64,000 nucleotides of DNA, taken from assembly GCA_034766995.1 (NCBI GenBank), contig CM068317.1, positions 49,128,425 through 49,192,424 on the forward strand, in the 5' to 3' direction. The notes under the pieces were generated by a model, which was not told the DNA's origin, did no database searches, and worked only from the letters and a program-made list of their open reading frames with translations. The position numbers and the translations under genes are program-made. Numbering within the stretch: position 1 is the first letter of the stretch; the number at the start of each line of letters is the position of its first letter. Below are positions 45,401-55,829 of this stretch, in pieces. This DNA comes from Acanthacorydalis orientalis (Eukaryota; Arthropoda; Insecta; Megaloptera; Corydalidae).

Positions 45401-46910
45401 CTAACGATGTGCGACATTACCCGGTTCGGGCCTATTTTCGACTACTTCTGGCCGAAAAACCAGTTGAAAATAGGTTTTTTGGGCAAAATTAGGTCTTTTT
45501 GGAAAATAATCGGATCGAATTGCACACCATGCGATAGATAATTTTAAGGCGCATCTAACAATGTGCGACATTAGCTTTTTCGGGCCTATTTTCGACTACT
45601 TATGAGCAAAAAAACGGTTGAAAAATAGGTTTTTTGGGCAAAATTAGGTCTTTTTGGAAAATAATCGGATCGAATTGCACACCATGCGATAGATAATTTT
45701 AAAGCGCATCTAACGATGTGCGACATTACCCGGTTCGGGCCTATTTTCGACTACTTCTGGCCGAAAAACCTATGGCCGAAAAACCAGTTGAAAATAGGTT
45801 TTTTGGGCAAAATTAGGTCTTTTTGGAAAATAATCGGATCGAATTGCACACCATGCGATAGATAATTTTAAGGCGCATCTAACAATGTGCGACATTAGCT
45901 TTTTCGGGCCTATTTTCGACTACATATGTGCGAAAAACCGGTTGAAAAACAGGTTTTTTGGGCAAAATTAGGTATTTTTGGAAAATAATCGAATCGAATT
46001 GCACACCATGCGATAGATAATTTTAAGTCGCATCTAACGATGTGCAACATTAGCCGCTTCGGGCCTATTTTCGACTACTTATGGGCGAAAAACTGGTTGA
46101 AAAATAGGTTTTTTGGGCAGAATTAGGTCTTTTTGGAAAATAATCGAATCGAATTGCACACCATGCGATAGATAATTTTAAGGCGCATCTAACGATGTGC
46201 GTCATTAGCCGTTTCGGGCCTATTTTCGACTACTTATGAGCGAAAAACGGGTTGAAAAATAGGTTTTTTGGACAAAATTAGGTCTTTTTGGAAAATAATC
46301 GGATCGAATTGCACACCATGCGATAGATAATTTTAAGGCGCATCTAACAATGTGCGACATTAGCTTTTTCGGGCCTATTTTCGACTACTTATGAGCGAAA
46401 AACGGGTTGAAAAATAGGTTTTTTGGGCAAAATTAGGTATTTTTGGAAAATAATCGAATCGAATTACACACCACGAGATAGATAATTTTAATATGCATCT
46501 AACGATGTGCAATATTAGCTGTTTCGCACTTGATTTCGACTATTTATGGCCGAAAAACCGGTTGAAAAATAGTTTTTTTGGACAGAATTAGGTCTTTTTG
46601 GCAAATAATCGGATCGAATAGCACACCATGCGATAGATAATTTTAAGGCGCATCTAACGATGTGCGACATTAGTCGTTTCGGGCCTATTTTCGACTACAT
46701 ATGTGCGAAAAACCGGTTGAAAAATAGGTTTTTTGGGCAAAATTAGGTCTTTTTGGATAATAATCGAATCGAATTGTGCACTACGTGATAGAGAATTTTA
46801 AGACGCATCTAACGATGTTCGATATTAGCCGTTTCGCACTTGATTTCGGCTACTTATAGCCGAAAAACTGGTTGAAAAATAATTCAATCGAATTGCACAC
46901 CATATGATAA
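36457..46910 (+). repeat. 155/169-bp satellite with higher-order repeats
   Basis: Head-to-tail units of 155 bp, with a longer 169-bp variant created by a repeated TATGGCCGAAAAAC block. Roughly 65 units. Each reads GCACACCATGCGATAGATAA, TTTTAAGGCGCATCTAACGA, TGTGCGACATTAGCCGTTTC, GGGCCTATTTTCGACTAC, CGGTTGAAAAATAGG, TTTTTTGGGCAAAATTAGG and AATAATCGGATCGAATT. A six-unit block of 958 bp (four short plus two long units) repeats on the left (for example 36819 and 37777). Larger blocks repeat at offsets of 2832 bp (40244 and 43076; 40902 and 43734) and 2985 bp (41491 and 44476; 42251 and 45236). Units at the right end are more diverged. No coding capacity. Confidence 0.97.
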
Positions 46911-47477
46911 TGTTTGTTAATACATGTGTTATACTTGATTTTCAACAGGTATGGTCAAAAATTGAATTGAAAATAAATAACAAAAAACGATTATTCGTTG
47001 GTACTTCGAACTTTTGCATAATAATCGATATGAATTGGACATCAGACACAAGGTGCTCCAAATCATATTTAACAGTACACAATTTTCATTTAATTTGGAT
47101 GAAACATTAGTGAAAAATTAATTTTTAAGTTTAAGTCATTAAAATCATTTCTATACTTTAGTAACTAATCACATTTCATTATAAATCTTAATGTCAATGT
47201 CATGTCAAAGTCTCAAGTTTAATTGACAAATAAATTATTAAATTCTATTTACTATAATTTGAGCATAAATTAATAGACTGAAACGAAATAACTAACATTA
47301 AAATGATTAAAACGAAATTCAAAATAACAGACAGATGAAATTACAATGTTTATAAGAATGCCCATAACCTCAAAATCAATAGTTTATTGTTTAAACTAAC
47401 CTACACAAATCATATTCAAAAATGGACGTCAGATGAATAAACACCGAATTTTTTTAATTGCGTCTAAAAAATACATT
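46911..47477. other. AT-rich DNA between satellite and ZSWIM7
   Basis: No gene seen; this should hold the ZSWIM7 promoter, but no TATA box at a convincing distance stands out. Confidence 0.5.
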
Positions 47478-47986
47478 ATGTTAAAAATTCTACATTTACC
47501 TAAGGTGGCTAATGAATTGCTTCAATCAATCATAGGTGAAGGTAAAACTCCTTTTAGTTTATTTAGAGTATAAACTGAAAAACATACAAATACACTGTTT
47601 AATTGTGGGCTTGTTACGGGTTGCCTTGTGTATATACAATTTGTTTTTTAGTAACCGATGAAGAACTGTTATCACTACATTCAGTATTTGGAAACGTTCT
47701 CACACGTGCCTTGAATCTTTTAGAAAAGGGTCAATTTACAATGTACACCGCTGAAAACAGACTCCGGACTGTAATACAAGTTACGGCTCCATCTAAACAA
47801 CCGTATACTCTATTCCCTAATATTAATTACTGTTCGTGTCCTTCATTCAGATATCAAGTATTGAATAAAAAAGAATTAACCTGCAAGCATGTGCTCGCTG
47901 TAAAACTCGCACTCGCGATCAACAAATATGAAGAAAGTATTATAAATTCACATCAAATGGCAGACTTGCTTATGATAACGATGTGA
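47478..47986 (+). CDS. ZSWIM7: ZSWIM7 (SWS1) orthologue, SWIM-domain recombination factor
   Basis: Two exons, 47478-47541 and 47652-47986, joined by a 110-bp intron (GAAG|GTAAAA ... TTTTTTAG), give 132 residues; human ZSWIM7 is about 140. Exon 1 gives MLKILHLPKVANELLQSIIGE, aligning with the ELL motif at the human N-terminus. Residues 82-101 hold the SWIM zinc motif C-x-C-x14-C-x-H (Cys82, Cys84, Cys99, His101; local text NYCSCPSFRYQV and LTCKHVLAVKL). In the family this protein pairs with SWSAP1 in the Shu complex, which promotes Rad51 filament formation in homologous recombination and meiosis. The gene starts only about 570 bp from the end of a 10-kb satellite and is convergent with POP4. 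The ATG in exon 1 was chosen because it joins in phase and extends the homology; the intron itself is open in one frame near its end. Confidence 0.92.
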
Positions 47987-48244
47987 ATATTTTACTAAAT
48001 GATTTGAGCAAATTTCAAGCATATTTTTAACTTTAGTTTTATGTAATAGGATTTCTTAAACTTGAATGCTAAATATTTTTGTCAAATCCATTTTTAAATG
48101 TACTTTTTTTTAAATATAAACAAGTATAAAATTAATAGTCGTTCATTATTTCTAAAAAATTACTGACCGTATACAGAATTAAAAAATTTAAACAGAAGAC
48201 ACTAACCTTTTAAATTAATTTTAAGATGTCACATTCTTCCAAAT

Positions 48245-49121
48245 TCATATGTCAAGAGTCATAAAAGATTTCAATTTCTTTGTCGACCTTTCAGCCGGAC
48301 GTACCGTTAAATTTTTTCCAAAAATCGTAAGTACTATGTGATCGATGTGAACTTTAAATACGGAATGTTGTTTCGGTACGTCTAAAAATACAAATTAAAA
48401 ACGTATAGTTTCCTCAACTGTATCCGTTTTAATACGGCACAGTTCGCTCTATCTAGACAGATCGAAAAATATATAATACAATATATCTAATGCTTACTTC
48501 TCGATGTATTATCCTCCCCGACAAGCACGAACATATTCCTCGTGTCCATCGCACAAATACCTCTACAACCGATCAAACTAGGGCACCTCGATCGTACAAC
48601 AGTGAATATCGCACCGTGGTAATCCGCTCGAAGTAACAACAGACTGAAACTCTCCCAGTTGTTATCTTCGACAGTCGGTATTTTCTTCTTATACTTGTCC
48701 AATTCTAAATAATCTCTGATATACGATTTCCACAAATTATGAAGCGGTATTAAATCTTGATAATTTAAGCCTTTTCTGTGAATCTTCGCTAGGCCCAGCG
48801 CATTTTTTTCTTTTCGTGTAATGTAAGTCTTTTTCGAACGATTCTTTGTGTTTTTGTCAAACTGTTTGTGCAATCTATGCTTACTGAGTAGAAATGGTTT
48901 TCGTAAATCCTGATCGACTTTCGGAAAGTCCGACGAAGGAAGTAATTCTTTAAGAAATGATTGAAAGCCTTCATTTCTTTCTGATGTAGGCTCACTGGAT
49001 GGAATCACATTTTCAGCTAACTGTCGGTATATTCCTAACCACAAAAAAAAACAACTGTAAATATTCAAGATACGATTATAATAATTCTTTTTTTATTTTA
49101 AAAGCAACCTTCGTATTCCAT
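48245..49121 (-). CDS. POP4: POP4 / Rpp29 orthologue, RNase P/MRP protein subunit
   Basis: Exons in reading order: 49121-49109 (tiny, MEYE), 49034-48498, 48381-48245, total 687 nt, 228 residues; human Rpp29 is 220. The middle exon carries a basic linker (KNTKNRSKKTYITRKEKNALG), then PLHNLWKSYIRDYLELD and LLLRADYHGAIFTVVRSRCPSLIG, the start of the Sm-like UPF0086 fold that binds the RNA. The last exon gives FKVHIDHIVLTIFGKN and RPAERSTKKLKSF, the conserved C-terminal strands and basic tail. Without the last intron (donor AGAA|GTAAGC, acceptor TGTATTTTTAG) the protein would stop before them. Rpp29 is a core subunit of nuclear RNase P and MRP (tRNA 5' maturation, rRNA processing). The first exon is the least certain part: only 13 coding bases and a GTTGCT donor. 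Confidence 0.9.
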
Positions 49122-49932
49122 TATTGTAGTTCGTCAATAATTATACTAATAACACGTGACGGAGAAAATAAACTAAATCACAAGGTCACCCACTACACCG
49201 GAAACACGCGCAACCACCTATATATTTATACCTATCGCAACATGAACAAATAAATGCTCTCTTATTGGTCAAAGAAAAATTGCATTATTGTAAAACGATA
49301 TTTAAAAATTTTATCTATGTAACATTATTTATGACCGCAATAGTGTTTGTGAAAGAATTTGTTATTGGGGATAAATTTTACAAGGCGTAATTACTAAATT
49401 TCCAATGTCCTGAGTGATAAATATTTTATTACTCAAGAACGAAAAACAGGTGAATTATATTTCAATTTTTTAAACTTTAATTGTTAATAGTTACTTTTAT
49501 GTGTAATTATATTTTTGTTGTAGGGCACGTCTATGGGTTCACAATGATTTTTTTTCAGATTCTGACAATTTATTTTTGTATGTTTTTAATATTTTTTCTT
49601 TCAGCAATAATATATCTTTTTATTTTTAGGATTAACAATATATAAATTTATGTGTGTGTGTGTAAATGTGAACACACTCTCCCCTTCTCTCTCTATACAC
49701 ACCCACACACACACACATATTATATATATATATATTGCTTAATTAATAATTTTCATTTTCAGAAAACAACTTTTTTAATCACAATGATTTTTTTTCAGAT
49801 TCTGACAATTTATTTTTATATGTTGTAATATTCTTTCTTTCGGCAATAATACATCTTTTTATTTTTAGGACTAACCATATATAAATGTATGTATGTGTGA
49901 ATGTAAATACACTCCCCCTTCTCTCTCCCTAT

Positions 49933-49970
<38 letters not shown>

Positions 49971-51274
49971 CAAGTGACTCTAATATAAATTTTTATTTCA
50001 TGATTTTCAGCATAATGATCATATTTTCCATTTTAGGTATCCTTTTTTTACTAATTAATTTTACCAACATTTCAATCAATAATGTATATAATAAAATACG
50101 TCTAAGGATTATTTTCGAAAATATGGAGTTTTATATAATTGGTAGAATATAATCAATGTATTTTAAAAGTCATGCTCGTTTGCTCTTTCTGATAAAGAAA
50201 TTGTTTAATAGTACGGAAGAAAACAAATACGTTAATTAATGAATGAAAACAGCAAGAAGTGGATATAAAATTAAAAAATGGAAAAATGGACGGAAACGGA
50301 TTATCTCTCTTTTTCTATATATACGTGTTGAGTGTGTGTACCTTTTTCTAAATATGATTTTTAGATATGAAGGTTATTATTTCGGAAAAACCAACATCAA
50401 ATTAAAATCAAAGAAAGAGTCGGAAATGTGTTAATAATTAATAATTTTTAATTTGGCAAAAAAATATGGTCTATCACAAATGGAATTTTCAGTCTAATGG
50501 ATTACTAAAAAAAATGGACCTAGTTGAGTCAAATATGGATATATGAAGAGTTTTATCTAATATTTTTGATTTTTTCAGCTTAAATATTATTTGTTTCAGA
50601 TTATTTTATATTTAAATTTGATCAAAACAAGATGTTTTAATTTTAAAGAACTTCGAAGAGTACTAAACGATTGTTATCTAATAAGGAATCACTGATATTT
50701 CGAAATGACGAGGAATTCTAAATTTCACATATTCATCAGTTTTATGAAATATGGTAATTTAGTAATCTGGTTTAGACATATAATGACAGCATTAAGTTTT
50801 TACATCACATACATTTGCATGGCATATTTGATCATTAATTGGATTTCCTGAATATTCGAAAACTATGTACCTTAATTTGCTTTAATAAAATCTAATTATC
50901 TATTGTACATACATACACACATACGTATAATCATCTTTAGACCATTTAATTACTCCAAGGTGAGCACATCAAACAATAAACAAAAATATCAACAATAGAC
51001 AATGGGTTCTAAATGCATTCTTAAAATCATCACTAGTTCCACTAGTGGAATAGAGATGTCAGTGGCGTTCAATAATCACTTTATATTATAGCAATGATGA
51101 TAGGTACAAAATATAGGTTATACAATTAAATTAAAATGTTCATGTAACAAAAAAAATAAAATTAAATGCATGTAATAATCATTCATCGTAATTTGGTGCC
51201 ATGTGGTGTCAGTATAGTACAAATCAGTATATAATAGTTTGTTTGTTAGCGCCAAATAGACGCTTTTGCATGAG
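49122..51274. other. Intergenic region between divergent POP4 and PIGL
   Basis: AT-rich; no gene supported. It contains a tandem duplication (49540-49975, listed separately). Confidence 0.5.
49540..49975 (+). repeat. Tandem duplication of a ~240-bp AT-rich unit
   Basis: CACAATGATTTTTTTTCAGA followed by TTCTGACAATTTATTTTT occurs at about 49541 and again at about 49781. Both are followed by TTTCTTTC, CAATAATA, CATCTTTTTATTTTTAGGA, a TGTGTG or TGTATG run, CCCTTCTCTCTC, an ACAC run and (TA)n. No coding capacity. Confidence 0.8.
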
Positions 51275-52402
51275 ATGAACTCAAGTGCAGCTTTGACTAA
51301 TAATTCGTCGACTATCGCAGACGTAGCGAAAAAATATTGGGAGTCAATTTTGCGTAGAGCCGAAGACTATTTAATCAACGCCGTGGAGCACCTCATATTA
51401 GGATTTATTGCGTACTGTGTGCTCTGCATAGTACTCTATATGGGTGCACTTCGGTGGAAACAATTCGGTGCAATATTCCCTAAACCAAAACGTGTTCTAC
51501 TAGTTATCGCCCATCCAGACGACGAATGCATGTTCTTCGGCCCTACGATACTACGGCTCACCAGTCTGAAAGACTGTAACGTTTATCTACTGTGTTTATC
51601 GGAAGGTATTCTTTACACCGAACCGTCTCATATCACGAATCGGACCGTTTACGTATCGTTTTCAGGTAATTACGATGGCGAAGGACACGTACGTAAAACC
51701 GAGCTGTGGAACGCTTGCGAGGCGCTCGGCATACCTAGCGCGAACATCACTCTAATGAACTGTACGGATCTACAAGATAATCCGAAAGAACGATGGAAAG
51801 AAGATGTCGTCGCACGTCTCATATTATATCACGTAGAAACGCTCGAAATCGATTCGCTCGTTACGTTCGACAGACACGGTGTTAGTCGGCACCCTAATCA
51901 CTCTAGTGTGTTCTTTGCGATGGCATACCTGAGTATGGATAAAAAAATCCCCTCATGCAAGTATTTTGGCCCTGTGTATTTTTACTTCAATAACTGTTTT
52001 GTAATTGTTTTTAGATTGCAAAGTATACATTTTAGAAACGATCGGATTGATAAGAAAGTACTGGCTGCTCTTAGATGTTCCTCTCAGCTACATTTTTTCA
52101 TCAAATAGGTAGTGAATATTTAATCTGTTTTAATAAATTCTTATTTAATTTAATCATTATCATTCTATTTAAAGAAACCTATTCAGTAAAATTGATTTTT
52201 TAATAAAATTCAAAACTATTTCAGATACATTTTGTCCCACGAAGAGAAATGGCAAGTTGTAAGAGCGATGTGCCAACATAAGTCGCAGCTCGTTTGGTTT
52301 CGTAGGCTCTATATGCTGTTCAGCCGTTACACTATGATAAATACTTTATATGAGTTAAACAGTATAGACCTGGAATTAGAATTGGACATCGATCTAGATT
52401 GA
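51275..52402 (+). CDS. PIGL: PIGL orthologue, GlcNAc-PI de-N-acetylase
   Basis: Exons 51275-51605, 51666-51956, 52015-52108 and 52225-52402 total 894 nt, 297 residues; human PIGL is about 250, the excess being an N-terminal extension. The enzyme removes the acetyl group from GlcNAc-phosphatidylinositol, the second step of GPI-anchor synthesis, on the cytosolic face of the ER. A single membrane segment lies at about residues 40-59 (LILGFIAYCVLCIVLYMG). The metal-site motif AHPDDE follows at 79-84; later blocks are GEGHVRKTELWNACEALGIP, VTFDRHGVSRHPNH (second metal-binding His region) and IRKYWLLLDVPLSYIF, ending with SQLVWFRRLYMLFSRYTMIN as in the family. Introns are 60, 58 and 116 bp. The second only works as a GC-AG intron. 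The start is the first ATG upstream of the homology; AATAAA follows at about 52512. The gene converges on TMEM199. Confidence 0.94.
51606..51665 (+). other. 60-bp stop-free PIGL intron
   Basis: Donor GGAAG|GTATTC and acceptor CGTTTTCAG remove exactly 20 codons with no stop. Splicing gives LLCLSEGNYDGEGHVRK, matching the family's uninterrupted YLLC-S-GN-Y block. Retention would insert 20 residues, two of them in Asn-x-Thr/Ser contexts, without breaking the frame. Confidence 0.8.
51957..52014 (+). other. 58-bp GC-AG intron of PIGL
   Basis: Splicing CTCAT|GCAAGTATT to TTGTTTTTAG restores IPSYCKVYILETIGLIRKYW in the family frame. The overlapping GTATTT donor gives the wrong frame and an early stop at 52106. 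GCAAGT matches the strict consensus required of GC donors. Confidence 0.75.
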
Positions 52403-52511
52403 TTTTGTTTTTATATGTTATATGTTTTGTTTTTAAAAAAAAGAAAGTTGTCTGTTTACAGATTTTTTTGTATTGTACCGTTTACGATGAAATATATATA
52501 AATATTTCTTT

Positions 52512-52518
52512 AAATAAA
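52512..52518 (+). terminator. Likely PIGL polyadenylation signal
   Basis: AATAAA about 110 bp after the PIGL stop codon, within TTTAAATAAAACG. Confidence 0.5.
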
Positions 52519-52917
52519 ACGTTAACATATTGAGGACCATCTATAAAACAATGTTCAAAAAGTTCATTAGATCGACGGTGTCGCATGCAAATTTACGAAC
52601 ATACTTTGTCGTTACCTCCGACTATGAAAAACGTGTCTAATGAATTTAGTTTTAAGTTACTACATTGAAGAATTTGTAAAGAAAACTAATACTATTACGA
52701 ATAAATTTTTTTTTAAAGAAGTATTTTATCTTGAAACATAAACCCCAGTATATATGATTAAAAGTAGCTATGTGATTTGAAACAATTCACTACAGATTTG
52801 ATAAACATTTTAATCATTCTCGATTAAGCACAAGATTAACAATACATTTTTTATAGTTATACATTATGTACTAATCCTATACGTATAAACCTTGTTAAAA
52901 ATATTAATATGAAAGAC

Positions 52918-53826
52918 TTAGTCTTCGTGTGGTTTTTGGGTGGCTTTCAAAGGTTTAAGCTCCTCTTTCATATCAATCATAGCATCATCAAAACTCAACT
53001 GCTTTGCCAGAAAATATATTTCCGCAAGAGCTATTACCAGAGCACACATGACACCTAACAGTAAACGAAAACCGAAATCTAAAGTACCAATCATCAACTC
53101 TACACCGATGAAACCGAATGCAAAACCAGCAAGTACAGAAACGATGAACTGTACGATGGCTATTAACTGCCTGTTTATTTGCTTCACTAAAAAAAGAATT
53201 ACAAATTTCATGACTCATGGCTACAATTTGCTAACCTAGATAAAGATTCAGAATACGTAAAAATCAAACTACTTACATTGAAAAGCAACCGTATCTTCTG
53301 GCTTCCTAGACTTGACGTTATTACAGTTTCGCGTCATCGCACGATACTCCCTAGCTTCTTGCTCGGCTCTCAATTTCTTACATCTGGTCTCGAGTTCACT
53401 GTTTCTTTCTCGGTAACCGTTCTCCGGTAACAAAACCGAGCAATCCTTCAATAGTTCGTGTAAATAAACACGTTGTTCACTCACACTATTCGTTTTCAAT
53501 TCTTCATATATCCACTTTAAATCTTCGATTATTAAAAAATGTTCATAAGATTTACTGTCGCAGTTTACGTTAAGTAATTTATGGAATTCCTCAGAGCAAT
53601 CAGGTAAATCTGATCCAAGCGTACTTATAAACTTATAATCATCCACATTTGTTAATAAAGAGTGATCTATATGCCTTATACTTTCTAAATTCCGTCGTTC
53701 ATTTTTATATATAGCAGCCACACCTTCAGTCATGCTACTGTTATTCTTAAAAGATCGAATCAGTTCCACCAACTTTTCAGATGGTATTATTCTAACGGTC
53801 GGATCAATAATCGGAAGAGTAGTCAT
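52918..53826 (-). CDS. TMEM199: TMEM199 / Vma12 orthologue, V-ATPase assembly factor
   Basis: Two exons, 53826-53277 and 53186-52918, total 819 nt, 272 residues; human TMEM199 is about 208, so the N-terminal half is longer here. Exon 1 ends with the conserved cytosolic block [16 protein letters not shown], then [26 protein letters not shown]. Exon 2 encodes a membrane hairpin: TM1 about residues 191-212 ([16 protein letters not shown]), TM2 about 223-245 ([18 protein letters not shown]). Vma12-family proteins sit in the ER membrane and assist assembly of the V0 sector of the vacuolar ATPase. The intron uses CAAT|GTAAGT and TTTTTTTAG; read through, the frame ends at once. The ATG lies only 63 bp after the stop codon of BLOC1S5 on the same strand, with no AATAAA between. 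The C-terminus KPHED is not a classical KDEL or KKxx signal. Confidence 0.92.
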
Positions 53827-53889
53827 GTCGAATAGAGAAATTCTTCGAATGTATACACGAATATAAAACTGATAAAAAAAAATTTCGGT

Positions 53890-54731
53890 TTAATGTCTGA
53901 TCAACTTCTTTTCAAGGTCTGCATAAAATTCTTGGAGCTCTTCTTCTTTTTCTTCGAATGTGATGTCGACTTGCCTGCATTTATAAGTCATACCTTCAAC
54001 AAACTCTTCCCATTCTTTTTTGCGTGCAAGATTATTGATCTCTAATGTATCATCCTAAAATAAAATAAAAGTTTATGTACACACACATTTATAACTTTTG
54101 ATATATATATATATATATATATATAAAACTAACTTGTTTAAATTTTTCTGCTTGTTCTAATATTGTGTCAGTAACATTTAAAATATTTTCAATCTGACTG
54201 TTAAGTTGAGGAATTTCTGTATCAATAGCAGTTTTAAACCGCTTTATTTGAGAGTCATTTATATCGGCAGCGTGTTCTAGTAAGGTAAATAACTGTTCAA
54301 CTTCTTTGTCTGATCTCTTTTCCTACAATATATCATTGTGAATGACAATTTATACAAGTTATAAATTTAATTATAGAAAATATAAATATTATTAATATTA
54401 CAACATTGATTTAAGTATATAAAGAACTATTCAAATAATTGTTCTCGATATGATGTACTTTCAAAATAGATAATTCAATTAAGTTGCAAAATGAATATAA
54501 TTATAGTTAAAATGTTTTCATACTTGAATCATGCAAAAGAGATATGAATAGCAATTTTAAGTACCTCGAATTCTTTTAATGCGAAATTTATTTCTCCGTT
54601 CAGAAATGGTCTGTGATCAAACAATCTTGTCCATATAACACCAATGTCTGAAAATACGAAATGTAATTACTGGATATTATCTATGTGACTATCACATGAT
54701 CACGTTTACCTTTCAAGTATTCCGCAGACAT
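53890..54731 (-). CDS. BLOC1S5: BLOC1S5 (Muted) orthologue, BLOC-1 subunit
   Basis: Four exons in reading order: 54731-54710, 54647-54565, 54322-54134 and 54054-53890, total 459 nt, 152 residues; human BLOC1S5 is about 187. The protein begins MSAEYLKDIGVIWTRLFDHR, followed by PFLNGEINFALKEFEEKRSDKE, which matches the family block LGEIHSRLLDHRP...G...FVKEFEEKR. The rest is heptad-rich coiled coil ending LARKKEWEEFVEGMTYK, EEKEEELQEFYADLEKKL. All junctions are GT-AG with agreeing phases. BLOC-1 is a cytosolic complex needed for endosome-to-lysosome-related-organelle traffic (pigment granules, synaptic vesicle proteins). Its first exon codes for only seven residues. It lies just upstream of TMEM199 on the same strand. 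Confidence 0.9.
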
Positions 54732-55281
54732 TTTATAATTGACATAGAATTGTTTGTAACTTAATTGAATTTCTATCTGCAAAAACAAATAAGAGATGGT
54801 ACTATTATCTTATCCTATATCACAACCAAAACCCCACTTATAACGAAATTTATTACTTTAAAATTATTATCAAATTGTGTTAAAATTAAACATTTATGAA
54901 TGTATGTGAATATATTTTAAATTATTTAATTTTTTTGCAATCATACGATTGTATGATACTGTTTTCAATTCACAAAAAAAAAAAACAGTTATCTATGTAA
55001 CATACTCATTTTTAAAAAATAAATAACACAATAAATAACCAAACACTAGTAAAAAATAAAAAATAATGATAATCACAAAAAAAAACATTTAATACAACGT
55101 TGTAAAAATTACTCTACTTTGAAATCAAAAAAGGGGTCTTCGTTTTTCGATTTTAAGGAATTTAATCCTTTCATGTTATTGCATCCATTTTACAAACCAT
55201 GCACACAACCCGAAGTCCAATTGACTCTACTTTCCGAATAATTTCAATAATCATAATTAACAAAGTTAAACAAAGTTTACC
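54732..55281. other. AT-rich region upstream of BLOC1S5
   Basis: Expected to hold the BLOC1S5 promoter; no TATA box stands out. No gene. Confidence 0.45.
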
Positions 55282-55420
55282 TTAAGTTAAATTTCGACAA
55301 AAATAATAAGCAATAGGCTGCTTCCAGCTACAACTCACACCTCTCAGTATGAAAACCATAATACTATTTGCATAATCTTTCCCTATGAATACGGTGTCCT
55401 TGTATGAATAAGATAACATG
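55282..55420 (-). pseudogene. P-element-type transposase fragment (minus strand)
   Basis: Minus-strand translation gives GKDYANSIMVFILRGVSCSW then KQPIAYYFCRNLT before a stop. This resembles the A-N-x-x-x-VFM-x-RG-l-x-x-x-WKQP-x-x-YYF block of P-element/THAP9 transposases (RNase H-like region). Only this block is present. The same block recurs in degraded form on the plus strand at 56150-56215, so the two fragments form an inverted pair. Confidence 0.75.
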
Positions 55421-55513
55421 CATATGAGGAAATGTGAGAAAATACCACAGATCAGCTGGTCAAAGTAACAGAAAATATTAGCATGCAATTTAGTTCTGAC
55501 AACCTTCAATTTT

Positions 55514-55544
55514 TTTTCTAATATCTCTTCGAGATATTAGAAAA
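55514..55544. repeat. Perfect 14-bp hairpin between the P-element fragments
   Basis: TTTTCTAATATCTC at 55514-55527 and its exact reverse complement at 55531-55544 are separated by TTC. It lies just beyond the minus-strand fragment, between the two inverted transposase pieces. It could be an internal palindrome of the element or a junction left by inversion. Confidence 0.85.
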
Positions 55545-55829
55545 TAAATACCAAACACGTCAAGTACAGATAAATTTATGAATATTTTAAAACAGAAACA
55601 AAAATATGTATGTACTCTGAAGCGTATTTGTGCAAAATATAAAAAAAATATATACAAGTGCTGTTACGAAGCAGTGCAGATCACCGATCTAGTTTTTTAA
55701 GATCTTCCTGTTACAACGTGAATCTTATTGGCCTCACAGCTAATAATTTTTTCAAATTAATAAATATTTACATTGTCGTTTATAAATTAACGAACATAAA
55801 TATATTTCTCGTAGATTCCTGTCAGGGGT

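Noticed and set aside
36457..46910. Possible CENP-B box in the 155-bp satellite
   Set aside because: TTCG words near TTTTCGACTACTTATGGGC do not meet the nTTCGnnnnAnnCGGGn pattern on either strand.
30309..46910. CRISPR-like array
   Set aside because: Units are contiguous with no unique spacers, and the DNA is clearly eukaryotic; these are satellites.
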